64,000 bases of DNA from Streptomyces sp. B21-083 (GCF_036898825.1 NZ_JARUND010000002.1:186001-250000), one strand, 5' to 3'. Positions 26,280 to 36,115 are shown, numbered from the stretch's first letter. Notes: generated by a model not told the origin, from the letters alone. A program made the numbers and translations.

Positions 26280-27557
26280 ATGACGGAGGAACAGTCGATC
26301 AAGCAACGAAGCAACCGGCGTCGCGGCCTGCGGGCCGCCGTCGCCTGCGCGGTCATCGTGATCAGCGCTCTGGGCGCCGTGCTACCCGCTGAAGCCGCTG
26401 CGGCACCTACGGAATCCGCGCCGGCCGTGAACGCCGCTCCATTGAGTCTGCCCGTCCCCACGGGCAGGTACGGGGTCGGCGAAGTGCCCCTGCATCTCGT
26501 GGACCACTCCAGGCCCGACCCCTGGCAGAGCGGTCGGCAAGACCGCGAGCTGATGATCAGCGTGTACTACCCCACGACGCGTGGGGAAGGCCACCGTGCC
26601 GCTCCCTACATGCTTCCCAAGGCGGCGGCGCACTTCGACTCGGTGACCGTCAACGACTACCTCGGGATGAACCTGCCGACGGGGCAGATCAACTGGGCGG
26701 CCACCGCCACCCACGTGGTGCAGGGCGCTCCGGCTACCCAAGTGGGCGGGAAGCGACCGGTGTTGGTCTATTCCCCGGGGCTCGGCGAGCCCCGGACCTG
26801 GGGCACCACCCTGGTCGCGGATCTTGCCAGCCGGGGCTATGTCGTAGTCACGATCGACAACACCTACGAATCCCCGGAAGTCCAGTTCCCCGACGGTTCT
26901 CTGGCCACCATGGTCACGCCTACGGACCCCGATGCCTTCATCAGGAAGTCCCTCGCCGTGCGGACCACCGACACCGGTTTCGTCCTGGACCAGTTGGGCC
27001 TGCTGAACGCCGGTCACCAACCCGACACGGACGGCCGGCGGCTGCCGAAGGGTCTCGCCGGAGCGCTCGACCTGTCCAAGGTCGGTATGTTCGGCCACTC
27101 GATGGGTGGCACGGCCACGGCCACGGTCATGGATGCTGACCCGCGAGTCAAAGCCGGCATCAACATGGACGGCAACCTGACCAACTTCGACGGCACCCTC
27201 ATGCCAGTGGCGGAACACGGGCTCACACGGCCGTTCCTGTTCATGGGCAAGGACGGGACGACGGACACCGGCCCCGGCTGGCAGGCGTTCCGCGCCCACA
27301 CCCCCGGCTGGACCCGCCAGCTGACCCTACGCGGCTCGGAACACGCGTCCTTCACGGACGCGGAGGCGCTGCTCCCGCAGCTGGGCCTGCCGCCGGCCAC
27401 CCAGACGCAGAACATCGGGATCATCGATCCGGCCACGGCGATACGTACCAACGAGGCCTACATCTCCGCGTATTTCGACCACTGGTTGCGCGGGCGGTCG
27501 GACCGACTGCTGAACGGGCCGTCAGACCGGTACCCAGCAATGGAGTTCGTCGACTGA
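26280..27557 (+). CDS. Secreted alpha/beta hydrolase, PAF-acetylhydrolase/lipase-like
   Basis: 425 residues. Signal peptide with a basic start (RSNRRRGLRAAVAC) and cleavage near AEAAAA (about residue 41). The alpha/beta-hydrolase core shows RPVLVYSPGLGE for the oxyanion region and the nucleophile elbow MFGHSMGG with Ser274. SEHASF near the C-terminus probably holds the catalytic His, and an Asp lies in MDGNL. The family hydrolyses esters of lipids or polyesters outside the cell. GGAGGAAC is within the start region. It is monocistronic. Confidence 0.87.
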   Translation: MTEEQSIKQRSNRRRGLRAAVACAVIVISALGAVLPAEAAAAPTESAPAVNAAPLSLPVPTGRYGVGEVPLHLVDHSRPDPWQSGRQDRELMISVYYPTTRGEGHRAAPYMLPKAAAHFDSVTVNDYLGMNLPTGQINWAATATHVVQGAPATQVGGKRPVLVYSPGLGEPRTWGTTLVADLASRGYVVVTIDNTYESPEVQFPDGSLATMVTPTDPDAFIRKSLAVRTTDTGFVLDQLGLLNAGHQPDTDGRRLPKGLAGALDLSKVGMFGHSMGGTATATVMDADPRVKAGINMDGNLTNFDGTLMPVAEHGLTRPFLFMGKDGTTDTGPGWQAFRAHTPGWTRQLTLRGSEHASFTDAEALLPQLGLPPATQTQNIGIIDPATAIRTNEAYISAYFDHWLRGRSDRLLNGPSDRYPAMEFVD

Positions 27558-27851
27558 TCACCCCGGCCGGGGCACTTGGCAAGGTGGGTCAGGTTGGTGT
27601 TGCTTCGGTGCCCGCCACGTCATCAGTCTCATCTGCCTCATCAGCGCGCCAGAGGCACCTGAAGGCTTCGAGTTCGGTTCGAGGGAAGGGCCTGCCCCAC
27701 GTGTCCCGGTAGCCGCTCTCGTGCCCTTGGTCTCCGGCTCACCCGCGGTGAGCCGGGCCACCGCCGTCAGGAACTCCCCGGGCGCATCGCTGATGTAGGA
27801 GGCGGTAAGTAAGGCTTTCGCCTGGTGATCCTCGACCGTGCAGTCGGCCAC
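27558..27851 (-). CDS. Small uncharacterised ORF, doubtful
   Basis: 97 residues beginning at a GTG with GAGG about 10 nt upstream. The first 45 residues (VADCTVEDHQAKALLTASYI, LTAVARLTAGEPETKG) look like ordinary coding sequence, while the remainder is Ser/Pro/Arg-rich and may be non-coding. It follows the LuxC-like relic on the same strand and could be the remnant of another gene in that unit. I do not recognise a family. Confidence 0.25.
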   Translation of the reverse strand: MADCTVEDHQAKALLTASYISDAPGEFLTAVARLTAGEPETKGTRAATGTRGAGPSLEPNSKPSGASGALMRQMRLMTWRAPKQHQPDPPCQVPRPG

Positions 27852-27939
27852 CTATGTGCCACCTCGCCGACTACGTGAGCCGTCGGCACGGGGGAACGGC
27901 CCGGCTGGTGAGATTCCCGCCGTCCGCGCGGCCGCCCGA

Positions 27940-28754
27940 TCACTCGTCGTTCACCCAGCGCATGAGCCGTTGGAGGGGGTAGAAGCCGTCGTGGACAGGC
28001 CCGGCGGCATGCCACCCGCTCCGCCGAGGGAGACGACTCGTTGCACTCCGGCGCAGGCGACGGCGCCGCGGAGTTCCGGTTTGCGGGTACCTGGGTAGAC
28101 GCCGACCGTCTGGGTGGCGACCCCCGCGTGGAGGGCCGCTTCGGAAAGGGCGGCGACCGGGACGACGTTGACGATTTTTCCGTCAGGATGGGAGTCCACC
28201 GGCTCCGGTGAGCGGATGACCAGGCCCCGGCCGTCGCACCCGCCCCACACCCGGTAGTCGGGCGCCAGCGAGCGCAGTACGTCGATCTCCTCTCGGAGTT
28301 CCGCAGGGACCCGCGGGCCGTCTGCGGAGCTGAACTCCCGGGCGACGCCGAGGCGTTCGCACAGCAGCGCGGTGTACCCGTCGGCGTCCTCCTCCGAGCC
28401 CTCGACGAACTGGAAGCGGCTGGCCACGCACGCCTGCTGGTTGAAGAACGTGGCGTCGGCGGCTCCGGCGTCGGCCGCCAGGGCCAGCGACTCGGGCGAC
28501 TCGAAGGCCTCTCGGCCGATCAGCGAGATGGACGTCCTGGGGTCGAAGGACACGAGTTCGAACCCCGGACCGACATATCGCAGCGCCCCGCGGATCGTGG
28601 ACTCGCCGCCCCAGGCGACCAGCTTGTCGAAGAACTGGGGGCGTAACAGCCCGCTCTCCACCGTCTCGTCGCCGCCGCGCCAGTACGCGGCGGAGAACGA
28701 GCGCACCACGGGATGGCCGGGGGCGACGGCGGCCACCCCGTGGTGCGCAGGATC
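27940..28754 (-). pseudogene. Decayed LuxC-type long-chain acyl-CoA reductase gene
   Basis: Readable from about the middle of the family: YWRGGDETVESGLL, VAWGGESTIRGALRYVGPG, FDPRTSISLIGREAFES, and FFNQQACVASR with the acyl-accepting Cys. Family members reduce acyl-CoA or acyl thioesters to aldehydes with NADPH. The roughly 150-residue N-terminal half is absent or unrecognisable upstream of 28754. Near 27995 a one-base deletion breaks the C-terminus: another frame gives HDGFYPLQRLMRWVNDE and a stop at 27940. With two lesions it is unlikely to make active enzyme. Confidence 0.8.
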
Positions 28755-29134
28755 GCGGTCGCCTGAACAGGCCGTTCGAGGGCAGTCTGAGGAGGCGGTG
28801 CCACCGTGACGTACCGCGTGACGAAGTCCGGAGGTTCGGTGACCGGAACCGTCGGCTGACGGACAATCCCCGCCCCAGGTGCCGGACCCGGCGCATGGGG
28901 TCCTGGGTGGGGCTGTGCACTCACGGAACTGCGCCAGAAACATTGAGTCATACGGTCGCCGACCTTGCGTCCGACCGAACGTTCCCTGAAGAGAATCCCG
29001 TCGTTCGCACCACCGAGGAGCCTGGCCTAGACCACCTGGTCAAGTTTCGATCTCCCCTGCCCGAGGCGGCGACACAAGCGGGTTACCAGCGGTACGTTCC
29101 CGCTGCCCCCTCCACTTCACAGGAGTTCAGCTTC

Positions 29135-30481
29135 ATGCGCCGTCTTCTCACCTGCCTCACGGCCGCGGCCGTCACCTGCGGCGGGTTCGTCGCGACCGCG
29201 TCCCCGGCAGCCGCCGCGGACCCGGTCTCCGGGACCTTCAGCACCCTCACCTACAACGTCGCCGGTCTGCCGTCGATCCTCTCCAGTGCGTCCACGCCGC
29301 GCGACACCAGCACCACGGCCATCGGCCAGCGCATCGCGCCGTACGACATCGTGCACGTCGAGGAGGACTTCAACTACCACGCCAACCTGTACGCCGGGGA
29401 CACGGCGCACGCCTACCGCACACCCACCAGTGGCGGTGCCGCTATCGGCAGCGGGCTCAACACGCTGTCCAAACTCCCTTACGACGAGGACGACTTCGAG
29501 CGCGTCCACTGGAACTCCTGCCAGTGGGACTCCGGCGACTGCCTGACTCCCAAGGGGTTCACCTTCATGCGTGAGCGCCTCGCGGAGGGCGTTTACGTCG
29601 ACTTCTACAACCTGCACACCAACGCGGGCACCAACGACGGCGACGAGGCCTCACGCGCCGACAATCTCAACCAGCTCACCGCCTTCATCAAGGCCCACTC
29701 CGCGGGCAACGCGGTCGTGGTCATGGGTGACACCAACACCCGCTACACGCGCGCCGCCGACACCATCGCCGAGTTCGGCGCCGCCAACGGGCTGACCGAC
29801 GCGTGGGTCCAGCTGATCCGTGGCGGCACCCCGCCGATCAAGGGCAGCGACGCCCTCGTCTGCGATCAGACCGGTCCCACCGTGCCCAACACCTGCGAGG
29901 TCGTCGACAAGATCCTCTACCGCGGCAGCAAGCTGGTCTCGCTGAACGCCACGTCCTACAACAACGAACACGCCAAGTTCCTCACGGACGGCGGTCTCAT
30001 GCTGTCCGACCACGACCCGGTCGCGGTCGGCTTCTCCTGGTCGCGCAACGCGGACTTCCAGCTCAGCGACCAGTCCGGCGGACCGCACGGCGACTACTAC
30101 AACGACATCGACGCCGTACCGGCGGGCGCCCGCCCTGTCAGCCTCTCGCTGCGCAGTGGTTCCCGCGTCGACAGCGTCGGTCTGACCCTGGACAACGGCA
30201 CGGTCCTGACCCACGGAGGCACCGGCGGCACGGCCTCGTCCCTGACTCTGGGCAGCGGGGAGTACGTCACCTCCGCCCAGCTGTGCCAGGGCTCGAAGGA
30301 CGGCCACACCCGGATCTTCTACGCCAAGTTCACCACCAGCCTCGGCCGGAGCCTCTCCGGCGGAAGCACCACGTCCGACTGCGTGACGCGCACCGCGCCG
30401 TCGGGATGGCAGCTCGCCGGGTTCCACGGGCGCGCCGCCGACGAGATCGACAAGCTCGGCGTCATCTTCACGAAGCGCTGA
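29135..30481 (+). CDS. Secreted EEP-family phosphodiesterase (sphingomyelinase-like) with C-terminal lectin-like domain
   Basis: 448 residues. Signal peptide MRRLLTCLTAAAVTC followed by cleavage near SPAAAA (about 31). The EEP catalytic domain is about 38-305: TLTYNVAGLP, HVEEDFNYH, NLHTNAG, VVMGDTNTRY, and the C-terminal SDHDPVAVGF with the catalytic His. A jacalin-like or PLAT-like sugar/membrane-binding domain follows at about 315-448 (SGGPHGDYYNDI ... GFHGRAADEIDKLGV). Actinobacterial relatives are annotated as sphingomyelinases or phospholipases C. AGGAG 9 nt before ATG 29135 fixes the start; the 80-codon upstream extension is not coding-like. A relic of the last domain sits at 1078-1400. 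Confidence 0.87.
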   Translation: MRRLLTCLTAAAVTCGGFVATASPAAAADPVSGTFSTLTYNVAGLPSILSSASTPRDTSTTAIGQRIAPYDIVHVEEDFNYHANLYAGDTAHAYRTPTSGGAAIGSGLNTLSKLPYDEDDFERVHWNSCQWDSGDCLTPKGFTFMRERLAEGVYVDFYNLHTNAGTNDGDEASRADNLNQLTAFIKAHSAGNAVVVMGDTNTRYTRAADTIAEFGAANGLTDAWVQLIRGGTPPIKGSDALVCDQTGPTVPNTCEVVDKILYRGSKLVSLNATSYNNEHAKFLTDGGLMLSDHDPVAVGFSWSRNADFQLSDQSGGPHGDYYNDIDAVPAGARPVSLSLRSGSRVDSVGLTLDNGTVLTHGGTGGTASSLTLGSGEYVTSAQLCQGSKDGHTRIFYAKFTTSLGRSLSGGSTTSDCVTRTAPSGWQLAGFHGRAADEIDKLGVIFTKR

Positions 30482-30552
30482 TCCACTCCCCCGCACGGCG
30501 AACACGCGGCGGCGGCCTCCGGGTCGTCGCCGTCGCCGTCCGGGCTCAGCCG

Positions 30553-32772
30553 TCAGTCACCGAGGTGCCGTTGGAGCCAGTCGGCGGCGGCACGGCGGAA
30601 CAGGCGCCGGCTGTCCGCGCGCAGGAAGTCGTGGCCCTCGTCGCGCAGAGCGAGCAGTTCGGCGGGGATGCCGCGTTCCCGGGCGGCCCGTACGAACTGC
30701 TCGGACTCCCCCGGCGGAACGTTGTTGTCGTGTTCGCCGTGGACCGCGAGCACCGGGACACGCAGCGCGTCGACGCGGCTCATCGGGGAGAGAGAGCGCA
30801 GCAGTGCCCGGTCCTGCTCCGGATGGCCGTACTTGTGCACCGCCGAATCGGCGATCCACGGCTCCGTACCGGCGAAGAAGGTCAGCAGGTCGGACATGCC
30901 GCAGACGGCGACCCCGGTGCGGAAGAGATCCGGATGCCACACGAGGGACGCGAACGTCAGATAGCCGCCGTACGAGCGTCCCATGACGGCCAGTCGGGTC
31001 GGGTCGGCGGGACCTGCCGTCACCGCGTGGGCCGTGCAGTCCGCGACGTCGTCCAGCGCGGCGAAGCGGCCGGATCCCAGGTCGGCGTCGACGAAGGACC
31101 TGCCGTGTCCCGACGAGCCGCGGACGTCGGGGGCGAAGACGTCGAGACCGCGTCCGAGCAGTTCGTGGTACAGCGGGTTGAAGACGGGGCGTTCCTGTTC
31201 CTCGGGGCCGCCGTGCAGATGGATCACACACGGGGCCGGCTCGCCCGGGGCGCGCCCCGGCGCCCTGTAGTACCAGCCGCTCAGGGGCAGCCCGTCCCGT
31301 GCCGCGAGGCGCAGGGGAACGGGCCGCACGGGTGGGCGGCCCGGCGGTACGGCGTCCTCGTCACGCGAGGACCACGGGGTGCGCAGCAGGGACACGCCCT
31401 CGTGGGCCCACCACACACCCGGGCGGCGTTGCGAGCCGGAGAGCGCGAGCAGCATGCGCCCCGGCCCGGCCGCCACCACCCGTGTGACGACCTCGTGCGG
31501 CAGGGAGACGGGCCGCGCCGGCCCCGTGTCGTCCGGACCGTGGCGCGCGCGGGACGTCTCGACGAGTTCGAGTTCACCGGCGCCCTGCGTGTTCCACACC
31601 AGCACGGCTGTCCGGCCGTCGTGAGCCATCGCCAGCAGTTCCAGTTCCTGGTCCTCGCGCTGCGCCACGACCGACCTCTCGCGCGGCTCGCCGTCGGCGT
31701 CGAGCGCGAGCGCGAACAGTGCCGCGTACTCCCGGTCGGCGTCGCTGCGCAGCCAGAGGGTCCGCCCGTCCGGGGAGAACCGGCCGATCCATGGGTCACC
31801 GTCGGCGACCGGCACCGTGCACAGGGTCGCCGAGTCGGCCGTGCGGCGTACGACCGCCTCGCGTCGGCCGCGCGGCCCCCGGCGCAGCAGTGCGAGCGTG
31901 CCGTCGCGGCTGAGGTCGCACACGCGCAGGGTGGCGGCGTGTGTCTCCGTGGCGAGGAGTACCGGCGAGGCCGGACCGTCGGGATCGATCAGGTAGGCCG
32001 ACAGTCCGCCGCCGGGCCGTACGGCCGGCGCCTCCGGTGCCGTGAGGTCGACCGGCGCCGGCGCCGGCGCCGTCCGTTGTCCGGAGTCGTAGCGGGCCCC
32101 GCCCAGGAGCGTCGCGCGGCCGTCCCGGTCCTGCCGGTCTCGTGGGAGCGGGGCACCGGTGGGGTCCAGGTCCGTCGACGCGTGTCCCCCACGGTTCGGG
32201 TGTGAGTGGCCGGTCTCGGCGACGGTGACCGCGACGGCCGATCCGTCGTGCGTCCAGCACCCCAGGTAGGCGGAACTTCCCGGATCCGCTCCGGCGAGGA
32301 TGCGGCGGCCGGTGCCGTCGGGCCGTACGCACAGCACGCGTGAGTGCTCGCCACCGCCGGGCGCGGTGGTGTACGCGATCCAGCGGCCGTCCGGTGACCA
32401 GGACACCTCCTTGACGGGGTCCGGGCTGGAGTCGAGCAGCCGTACCTCGTCACCGTCCACGGGCCCAGCCCACAGCTGCGGGACACCGCCCCGGTCGCAG
32501 ATGAAGGCCGCCTCGGTGCCGTCGGCGGTGGCGGAGGGGTACCAGCAGCCGTGCGCGCGCAGCCGGGTCACCGCGTCGCGCGGGCCTGCCGCGTCGGGCA
32601 GCGGCACCGGGACGGGCGCGGCGGCGCGGGCGGGCTCATGCCCGTCCACCGACCACGGGTCCGGCGGCGGGGGAGCCGGCGCCGCGAGGGCGGACGTCCC
32701 GGGGCGGTCCGCGGCCGGCGGGCGCGGGGCCGTCGCTGCCCACGGCGCCCGCGCGCCCGCCTCGTCGGTCAC
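30553..32772 (-). CDS. S9 (prolyl-oligopeptidase) family peptidase
   Basis: About 739 residues. An N-terminal beta-propeller (about 55-470) with WD-like SPDGRWIAYT and FSPDGRTLWL blades shields an alpha/beta-hydrolase peptidase domain. The nucleophile is in MGRSYGGYL, the Asp in HGEHDNNVPPGES and the His in RDEGHDFLRA; the oxyanion region is HLHGGPEEQ. It should cleave small peptides. The GTG start overlaps the stop of the amidotransferase gene (GTGA), showing coupling; an ATG at 32796 is an alternative. Position in the operon suggests it acts on the product made by the two synthetic enzymes upstream. Confidence 0.9.
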   Translation of the reverse strand: MTDEAGARAPWAATAPRPPAADRPGTSALAAPAPPPPDPWSVDGHEPARAAAPVPVPLPDAAGPRDAVTRLRAHGCWYPSATADGTEAAFICDRGGVPQLWAGPVDGDEVRLLDSSPDPVKEVSWSPDGRWIAYTTAPGGGEHSRVLCVRPDGTGRRILAGADPGSSAYLGCWTHDGSAVAVTVAETGHSHPNRGGHASTDLDPTGAPLPRDRQDRDGRATLLGGARYDSGQRTAPAPAPVDLTAPEAPAVRPGGGLSAYLIDPDGPASPVLLATETHAATLRVCDLSRDGTLALLRRGPRGRREAVVRRTADSATLCTVPVADGDPWIGRFSPDGRTLWLRSDADREYAALFALALDADGEPRERSVVAQREDQELELLAMAHDGRTAVLVWNTQGAGELELVETSRARHGPDDTGPARPVSLPHEVVTRVVAAGPGRMLLALSGSQRRPGVWWAHEGVSLLRTPWSSRDEDAVPPGRPPVRPVPLRLAARDGLPLSGWYYRAPGRAPGEPAPCVIHLHGGPEEQERPVFNPLYHELLGRGLDVFAPDVRGSSGHGRSFVDADLGSGRFAALDDVADCTAHAVTAGPADPTRLAVMGRSYGGYLTFASLVWHPDLFRTGVAVCGMSDLLTFFAGTEPWIADSAVHKYGHPEQDRALLRSLSPMSRVDALRVPVLAVHGEHDNNVPPGESEQFVRAARERGIPAELLALRDEGHDFLRADSRRLFRRAAADWLQRHLGD

Positions 32773-34553
32773 CTGATCCCGTGCGTCTGCAGCCATGTCT
32801 CCAGCAGAGCCACCTGCCACAGGGCGTTGGCTCCCCGCTTGGTCCGGTGCTCGTCGGGCGCCGCCAGGAGTTCGGCCACGTACGACTCCTGGAACAGGCC
32901 GCGCTCCTTCGCCTCGGGCGCGTCGAGCGTCGCCCGCACCCGGTCCAGGACGGGGCCCGCCATGTGCTTGACGGCCGGGACGGGGAAGTAGCCCTTGGGC
33001 CGGTCGACGATCTCCGGGGGCAGGAGCTTCCGGCCGGCTTCCTTCAGTACGCCCTTGCCTCCGTCGGCCAGTTTGAGTTCCGGCGGGCAGGCGGCGGCCA
33101 GCTCCACCAGTTCGTGGTCGAGGAACGGTACCCGGGCCTCCAGACCCCAGGCCATGGTCATGTTGTCGACGCGTTTGACGGGGTCGTCGACGAGCATGAC
33201 GTGGGTGTCCAGCCGGAGGGCCGCGTCCAGGGCCGTCTGGGCACCGGGGGCGGCCATGTGATCCTTGACGAAGCGGTCCGAGACGTCCTCGTCGGGCAGC
33301 ATGTGGGGCTGCAGGATCCGGGCGAGGTCGGCATGCGGCCGGTCGAAGTAGGTCTGGGCGTACCTGTCCGGCTCCTCCTCCCGGCTGACCTCCGCCAGTT
33401 CCGGATACCAGTGGTAGCCGGCGAACACCTCGTCCGCGCCCTGTCCGCTCTGTACGACCTTCACCTCCTTCGCGACCTGCTCGGACAGCAGATAGAAGGC
33501 GACCGTGTCATGGCTGGTCATCGGCTCGCTCATCGCCGCGACGGCCCCGTCCAGGGCCGCCGACACACGGTCGGAGGGAATCAGCAGCCGATGGTGGTCG
33601 GTGTCGAACTCCCGTGCCACCAGGTCCGAGTAGGCGAACTCGTCCCCTTCCTCGCCTCCCTCGGCCTCGAACCCCACGCTGAACGTCTTGAGGTCGTGCT
33701 GGCCCTCGTCGGCGAGCAGCGCGACGACCAGGCTGGAGTCCAGTCCGCCGGAGAGCAGCACGCCGACCGGCACGTCGGAGACCATCCGGCGGCGTACGGC
33801 GGTGCGCAGCGCCTCCAGTACGGCGTCGCGCCATTCGGTGGGGGCCATGTCGGCGTACTCGGGCCGCCGGGTGTACGACGGCTGCCAGTAGCGGTGGTCG
33901 TGGTGGGTGCCGTCCGGCTCGACGACGCGCACGGTGGCCGGCGGCAGCTTGCGGACGCCGTTGAGGACGGTGCGCGGCGCCGCCACCGTGGCGTGCCAGC
34001 TCAGGTACTGGTGCACGGCCACCGGATCGAGGGAGGTGTCGACGTCCCCGGCGGCGAGAAGGGCCGGCAGCGTGGAGGCGAACCGCAGGCGGCCCGGCGT
34101 CCGCGCCAGGTACAGGGGCTTGATCCCGAGTCGGTCGCGGCCCAGCACGACCCGCCCGGTGCGGTGTTCGACGAGGGCGAAGGCGAACATGCCGTAGAAG
34201 TGCTCGACGCAGGCGGTTCCCCACTGCTGGTAGCCCTTCAGCATCACCTCGGTGTCGGACGTCGACTCGAAGCGGTGGCCCAGGTTCTGGAGCTCTTCGC
34301 GCAGCTCCTGGTAGTTGTACACGCAGCCGTTGAAGACACCGGTGATCCGGCCCCGGGCATCGGTCATCGGCTGGGCGCCGAACTCCGACAGATCGATGAT
34401 CTTCAGGCGGCGGTGTCCCAGCGCGACCGCGCCCCGCGTCCACGTCCCCTGTCCGTCAGGGCCACGGGCGGCCAGCCGCTCGCTCATGCGCTCGACGGCG
34501 GCGAGGTCGGGTCGCCGGCCGTCGAAGCGGATCTCCCCGCTCAGACCGCACAT
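32769..34553 (-). CDS. Asparagine-synthetase-like class II amidotransferase (NAGGN-amidotransferase type)
   Basis: 594 residues. MCGLSGE gives the N-terminal nucleophile Cys2 of the glutaminase domain (about 1-200; GHRRLKIIDLS, VFNGCVYNY). The synthetase domain has the ATP-binding SGGLDSSLVVALLAD, SGQGADEVFAGY and GLEARVPFLDHELVE. Both halves are intact. It resembles the amidotransferases that make N-acetylglutaminylglutamine amide, an osmoprotectant in some bacteria, more than housekeeping AsnB, though this is a judgement by eye. The ATG at 34553 is set by the need for Cys2. It lies 177 bp downstream of the ligase gene and overlaps the peptidase gene. Confidence 0.85.
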   Translation of the reverse strand: MCGLSGEIRFDGRRPDLAAVERMSERLAARGPDGQGTWTRGAVALGHRRLKIIDLSEFGAQPMTDARGRITGVFNGCVYNYQELREELQNLGHRFESTSDTEVMLKGYQQWGTACVEHFYGMFAFALVEHRTGRVVLGRDRLGIKPLYLARTPGRLRFASTLPALLAAGDVDTSLDPVAVHQYLSWHATVAAPRTVLNGVRKLPPATVRVVEPDGTHHDHRYWQPSYTRRPEYADMAPTEWRDAVLEALRTAVRRRMVSDVPVGVLLSGGLDSSLVVALLADEGQHDLKTFSVGFEAEGGEEGDEFAYSDLVAREFDTDHHRLLIPSDRVSAALDGAVAAMSEPMTSHDTVAFYLLSEQVAKEVKVVQSGQGADEVFAGYHWYPELAEVSREEEPDRYAQTYFDRPHADLARILQPHMLPDEDVSDRFVKDHMAAPGAQTALDAALRLDTHVMLVDDPVKRVDNMTMAWGLEARVPFLDHELVELAAACPPELKLADGGKGVLKEAGRKLLPPEIVDRPKGYFPVPAVKHMAGPVLDRVRATLDAPEAKERGLFQESYVAELLAAPDEHRTKRGANALWQVALLETWLQTHGIR

Positions 34554-34730
34554 GTCGTACCGCCTCCCTGCCGCACGGCCTGGACGGCCGGGGCGCGTCT
34601 TCGAGGCACGATCCGGGTGTTGTCGCTGGACATGACGAAACATCTCCTGTGCGGGTGGGTGAGGGACAGGGCACGCCCGGCGGCCGTGACACCCCAGGGC
34701 TGTGCCGACCTCATGGCGTTCGCCGCCCCG

Positions 34731-35924
34731 TCAGTGGCCGATGGCCTCCGGCGCGCCGGAACCGAACGGGGGGCCTGTGGTGCCGGCCCCGGAGTACGGA
34801 AGACTCACGCGCCCGAGCGACGCCGATCTGGGGTTTCTGCGTTCGCCCCGGGTCTCGGCGATCAACAGGTCGACGCAGGCCAGCAGATCCTCGTCCCGCG
34901 CCGTACGCCGTATGTACTCGGCAGCGCTGCCCTCGGCGAGGGCCTCGTCCGTCAGCTCCCTGACCGTCCGCCAGTCGCCGTGGGACTCCAGCGCGGGGCG
35001 CAGCCGGGCGAGCAGCTTGCGCACGACCTGGGGCGCGGGCGCGTCCTGGTGGGTCTCGGGGTCCACGAGGGTGCCTTCGAGTCCGGAGCGGGCGGCCCGC
35101 CAGGAGGCGCCGCGCAGCCACTCGTGCCGGCCCTGACAGGGCGGCGCGTCGTCCTGCCGCAGCCGCTCGAGGGCCTCCGTCACCAGGGCGCGGAACAGTC
35201 CGGCGATGAGTACGACGGTCTCCGCGCGCGGGCAGGCGTCACAGATCCGCAGTTCGAGGGTCGGCAGATGCTCGGAGGGGCGTATGTCGTAGTAGATCAT
35301 CCCGGCGTCGGTGATGATCCCGGCCCGGACCAGGTCGCGCACCGCGGCGTCGTACTCGGTCGCGCTCGGGAAGCAGCCGATCGGCCCGGCGGTGGGCCAG
35401 CGCTGCCAGAGCATCGTGCGCCAGCTGGCATAGCCGGTGTCGGAGCCCTGCCAGAAGGGTGAGCTGGCGGACAGCGCCAGGAGCACGGGCAGCCAGGGCG
35501 AGACCTCGCACATCACCCGTACCGCCGTGTCCCGGTCCGGGATGTCCACATGGACCTGGGCGCCGCAGATGAGCTGCTCATCGGCGACCTGGCGGTATTC
35601 CTCGACCATGTGGTGGTAGCGGGCGTCGGCGGTGGGCTGCCCGCAGGAGGCGGGCGCGAGCGGCGCCGTGCCCGAGGCCACCGCGGCGAGGCCGAGCGAG
35701 GCGGCTGCCCGGTCGAGGCGCCGCCTCGTGCGGGCCAGGTCGCAGTACAGGTCGTGCAGGGATGCGTGCACTCCGCTGTTGGATTCCACGACGGACTGGT
35801 GCAGCTCGCTGGTGAAGGTCCGCCGGGGAAGCCGTCGCAGGATCGGATCGGCTCGCGGAACGAGCAGTCCGCTCTCCACCTCCAGCACGTGGAACTCTTC
35901 TTCCACTCCGATGCACATGCTCAC
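34731..35924 (-). CDS. YbdK-like carboxylate-amine ligase (GCS2 family)
   Basis: 397 residues. GVEEEFHVLEV at the N-terminus, ICGAQVHVDIPD, SPFWQGSDTGYASWRT, and YYDIRPSEHLPTLELRICD are hallmarks of the glutamate-cysteine ligase family 2 (YbdK, EgtA relatives), which join an amino group to the gamma-carboxylate of Glu using ATP. The GTG at 35924 has AAGGAG at a 5-nt spacing; an earlier GTG overlaps that site and a later ATG at 35918 is possible. It opens a leftward operon with the amidotransferase and S9 peptidase. I infer that it makes the dipeptide-like precursor that the amidotransferase then amidates. Confidence 0.88.
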   Translation of the reverse strand: MSMCIGVEEEFHVLEVESGLLVPRADPILRRLPRRTFTSELHQSVVESNSGVHASLHDLYCDLARTRRRLDRAAASLGLAAVASGTAPLAPASCGQPTADARYHHMVEEYRQVADEQLICGAQVHVDIPDRDTAVRVMCEVSPWLPVLLALSASSPFWQGSDTGYASWRTMLWQRWPTAGPIGCFPSATEYDAAVRDLVRAGIITDAGMIYYDIRPSEHLPTLELRICDACPRAETVVLIAGLFRALVTEALERLRQDDAPPCQGRHEWLRGASWRAARSGLEGTLVDPETHQDAPAPQVVRKLLARLRPALESHGDWRTVRELTDEALAEGSAAEYIRRTARDEDLLACVDLLIAETRGERRNPRSASLGRVSLPYSGAGTTGPPFGSGAPEAIGH

Positions 35925-36115
35925 GGTCACTCCTTGAGGGCATCAATGCCTTCCGTCCCGGGAGTGCGGTCACTCGCCGGAAGGATGCGACGGCTGTGAC
36001 AAGCACCGAGTTCCCCGGACACCGACGAATAAGCTCAGATTTGCACCTTTAGCCTGTCATCTTCGCAGATGAGCGTATGAGCGCATCTTGTGCGGGACAG
36101 ACGGACCCCCGGCCG

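Noticed and set aside
27951..28943. Intact 330-residue LuxC-like protein
   Set aside because: The N-terminal 60 residues do not resemble the family and the C-terminus is out of frame, so it is listed as a pseudogene.
28895..29134. 80-codon N-terminal extension of the secreted EEP hydrolase
   Set aside because: It would bury the signal peptide, and AGGAG lies properly before ATG 29135.
34731..35930. GTG at 35930 as start of the YbdK-like gene
   Set aside because: It overlaps the AAGGAG ribosome site; the GTG at 35924 has correct spacing.
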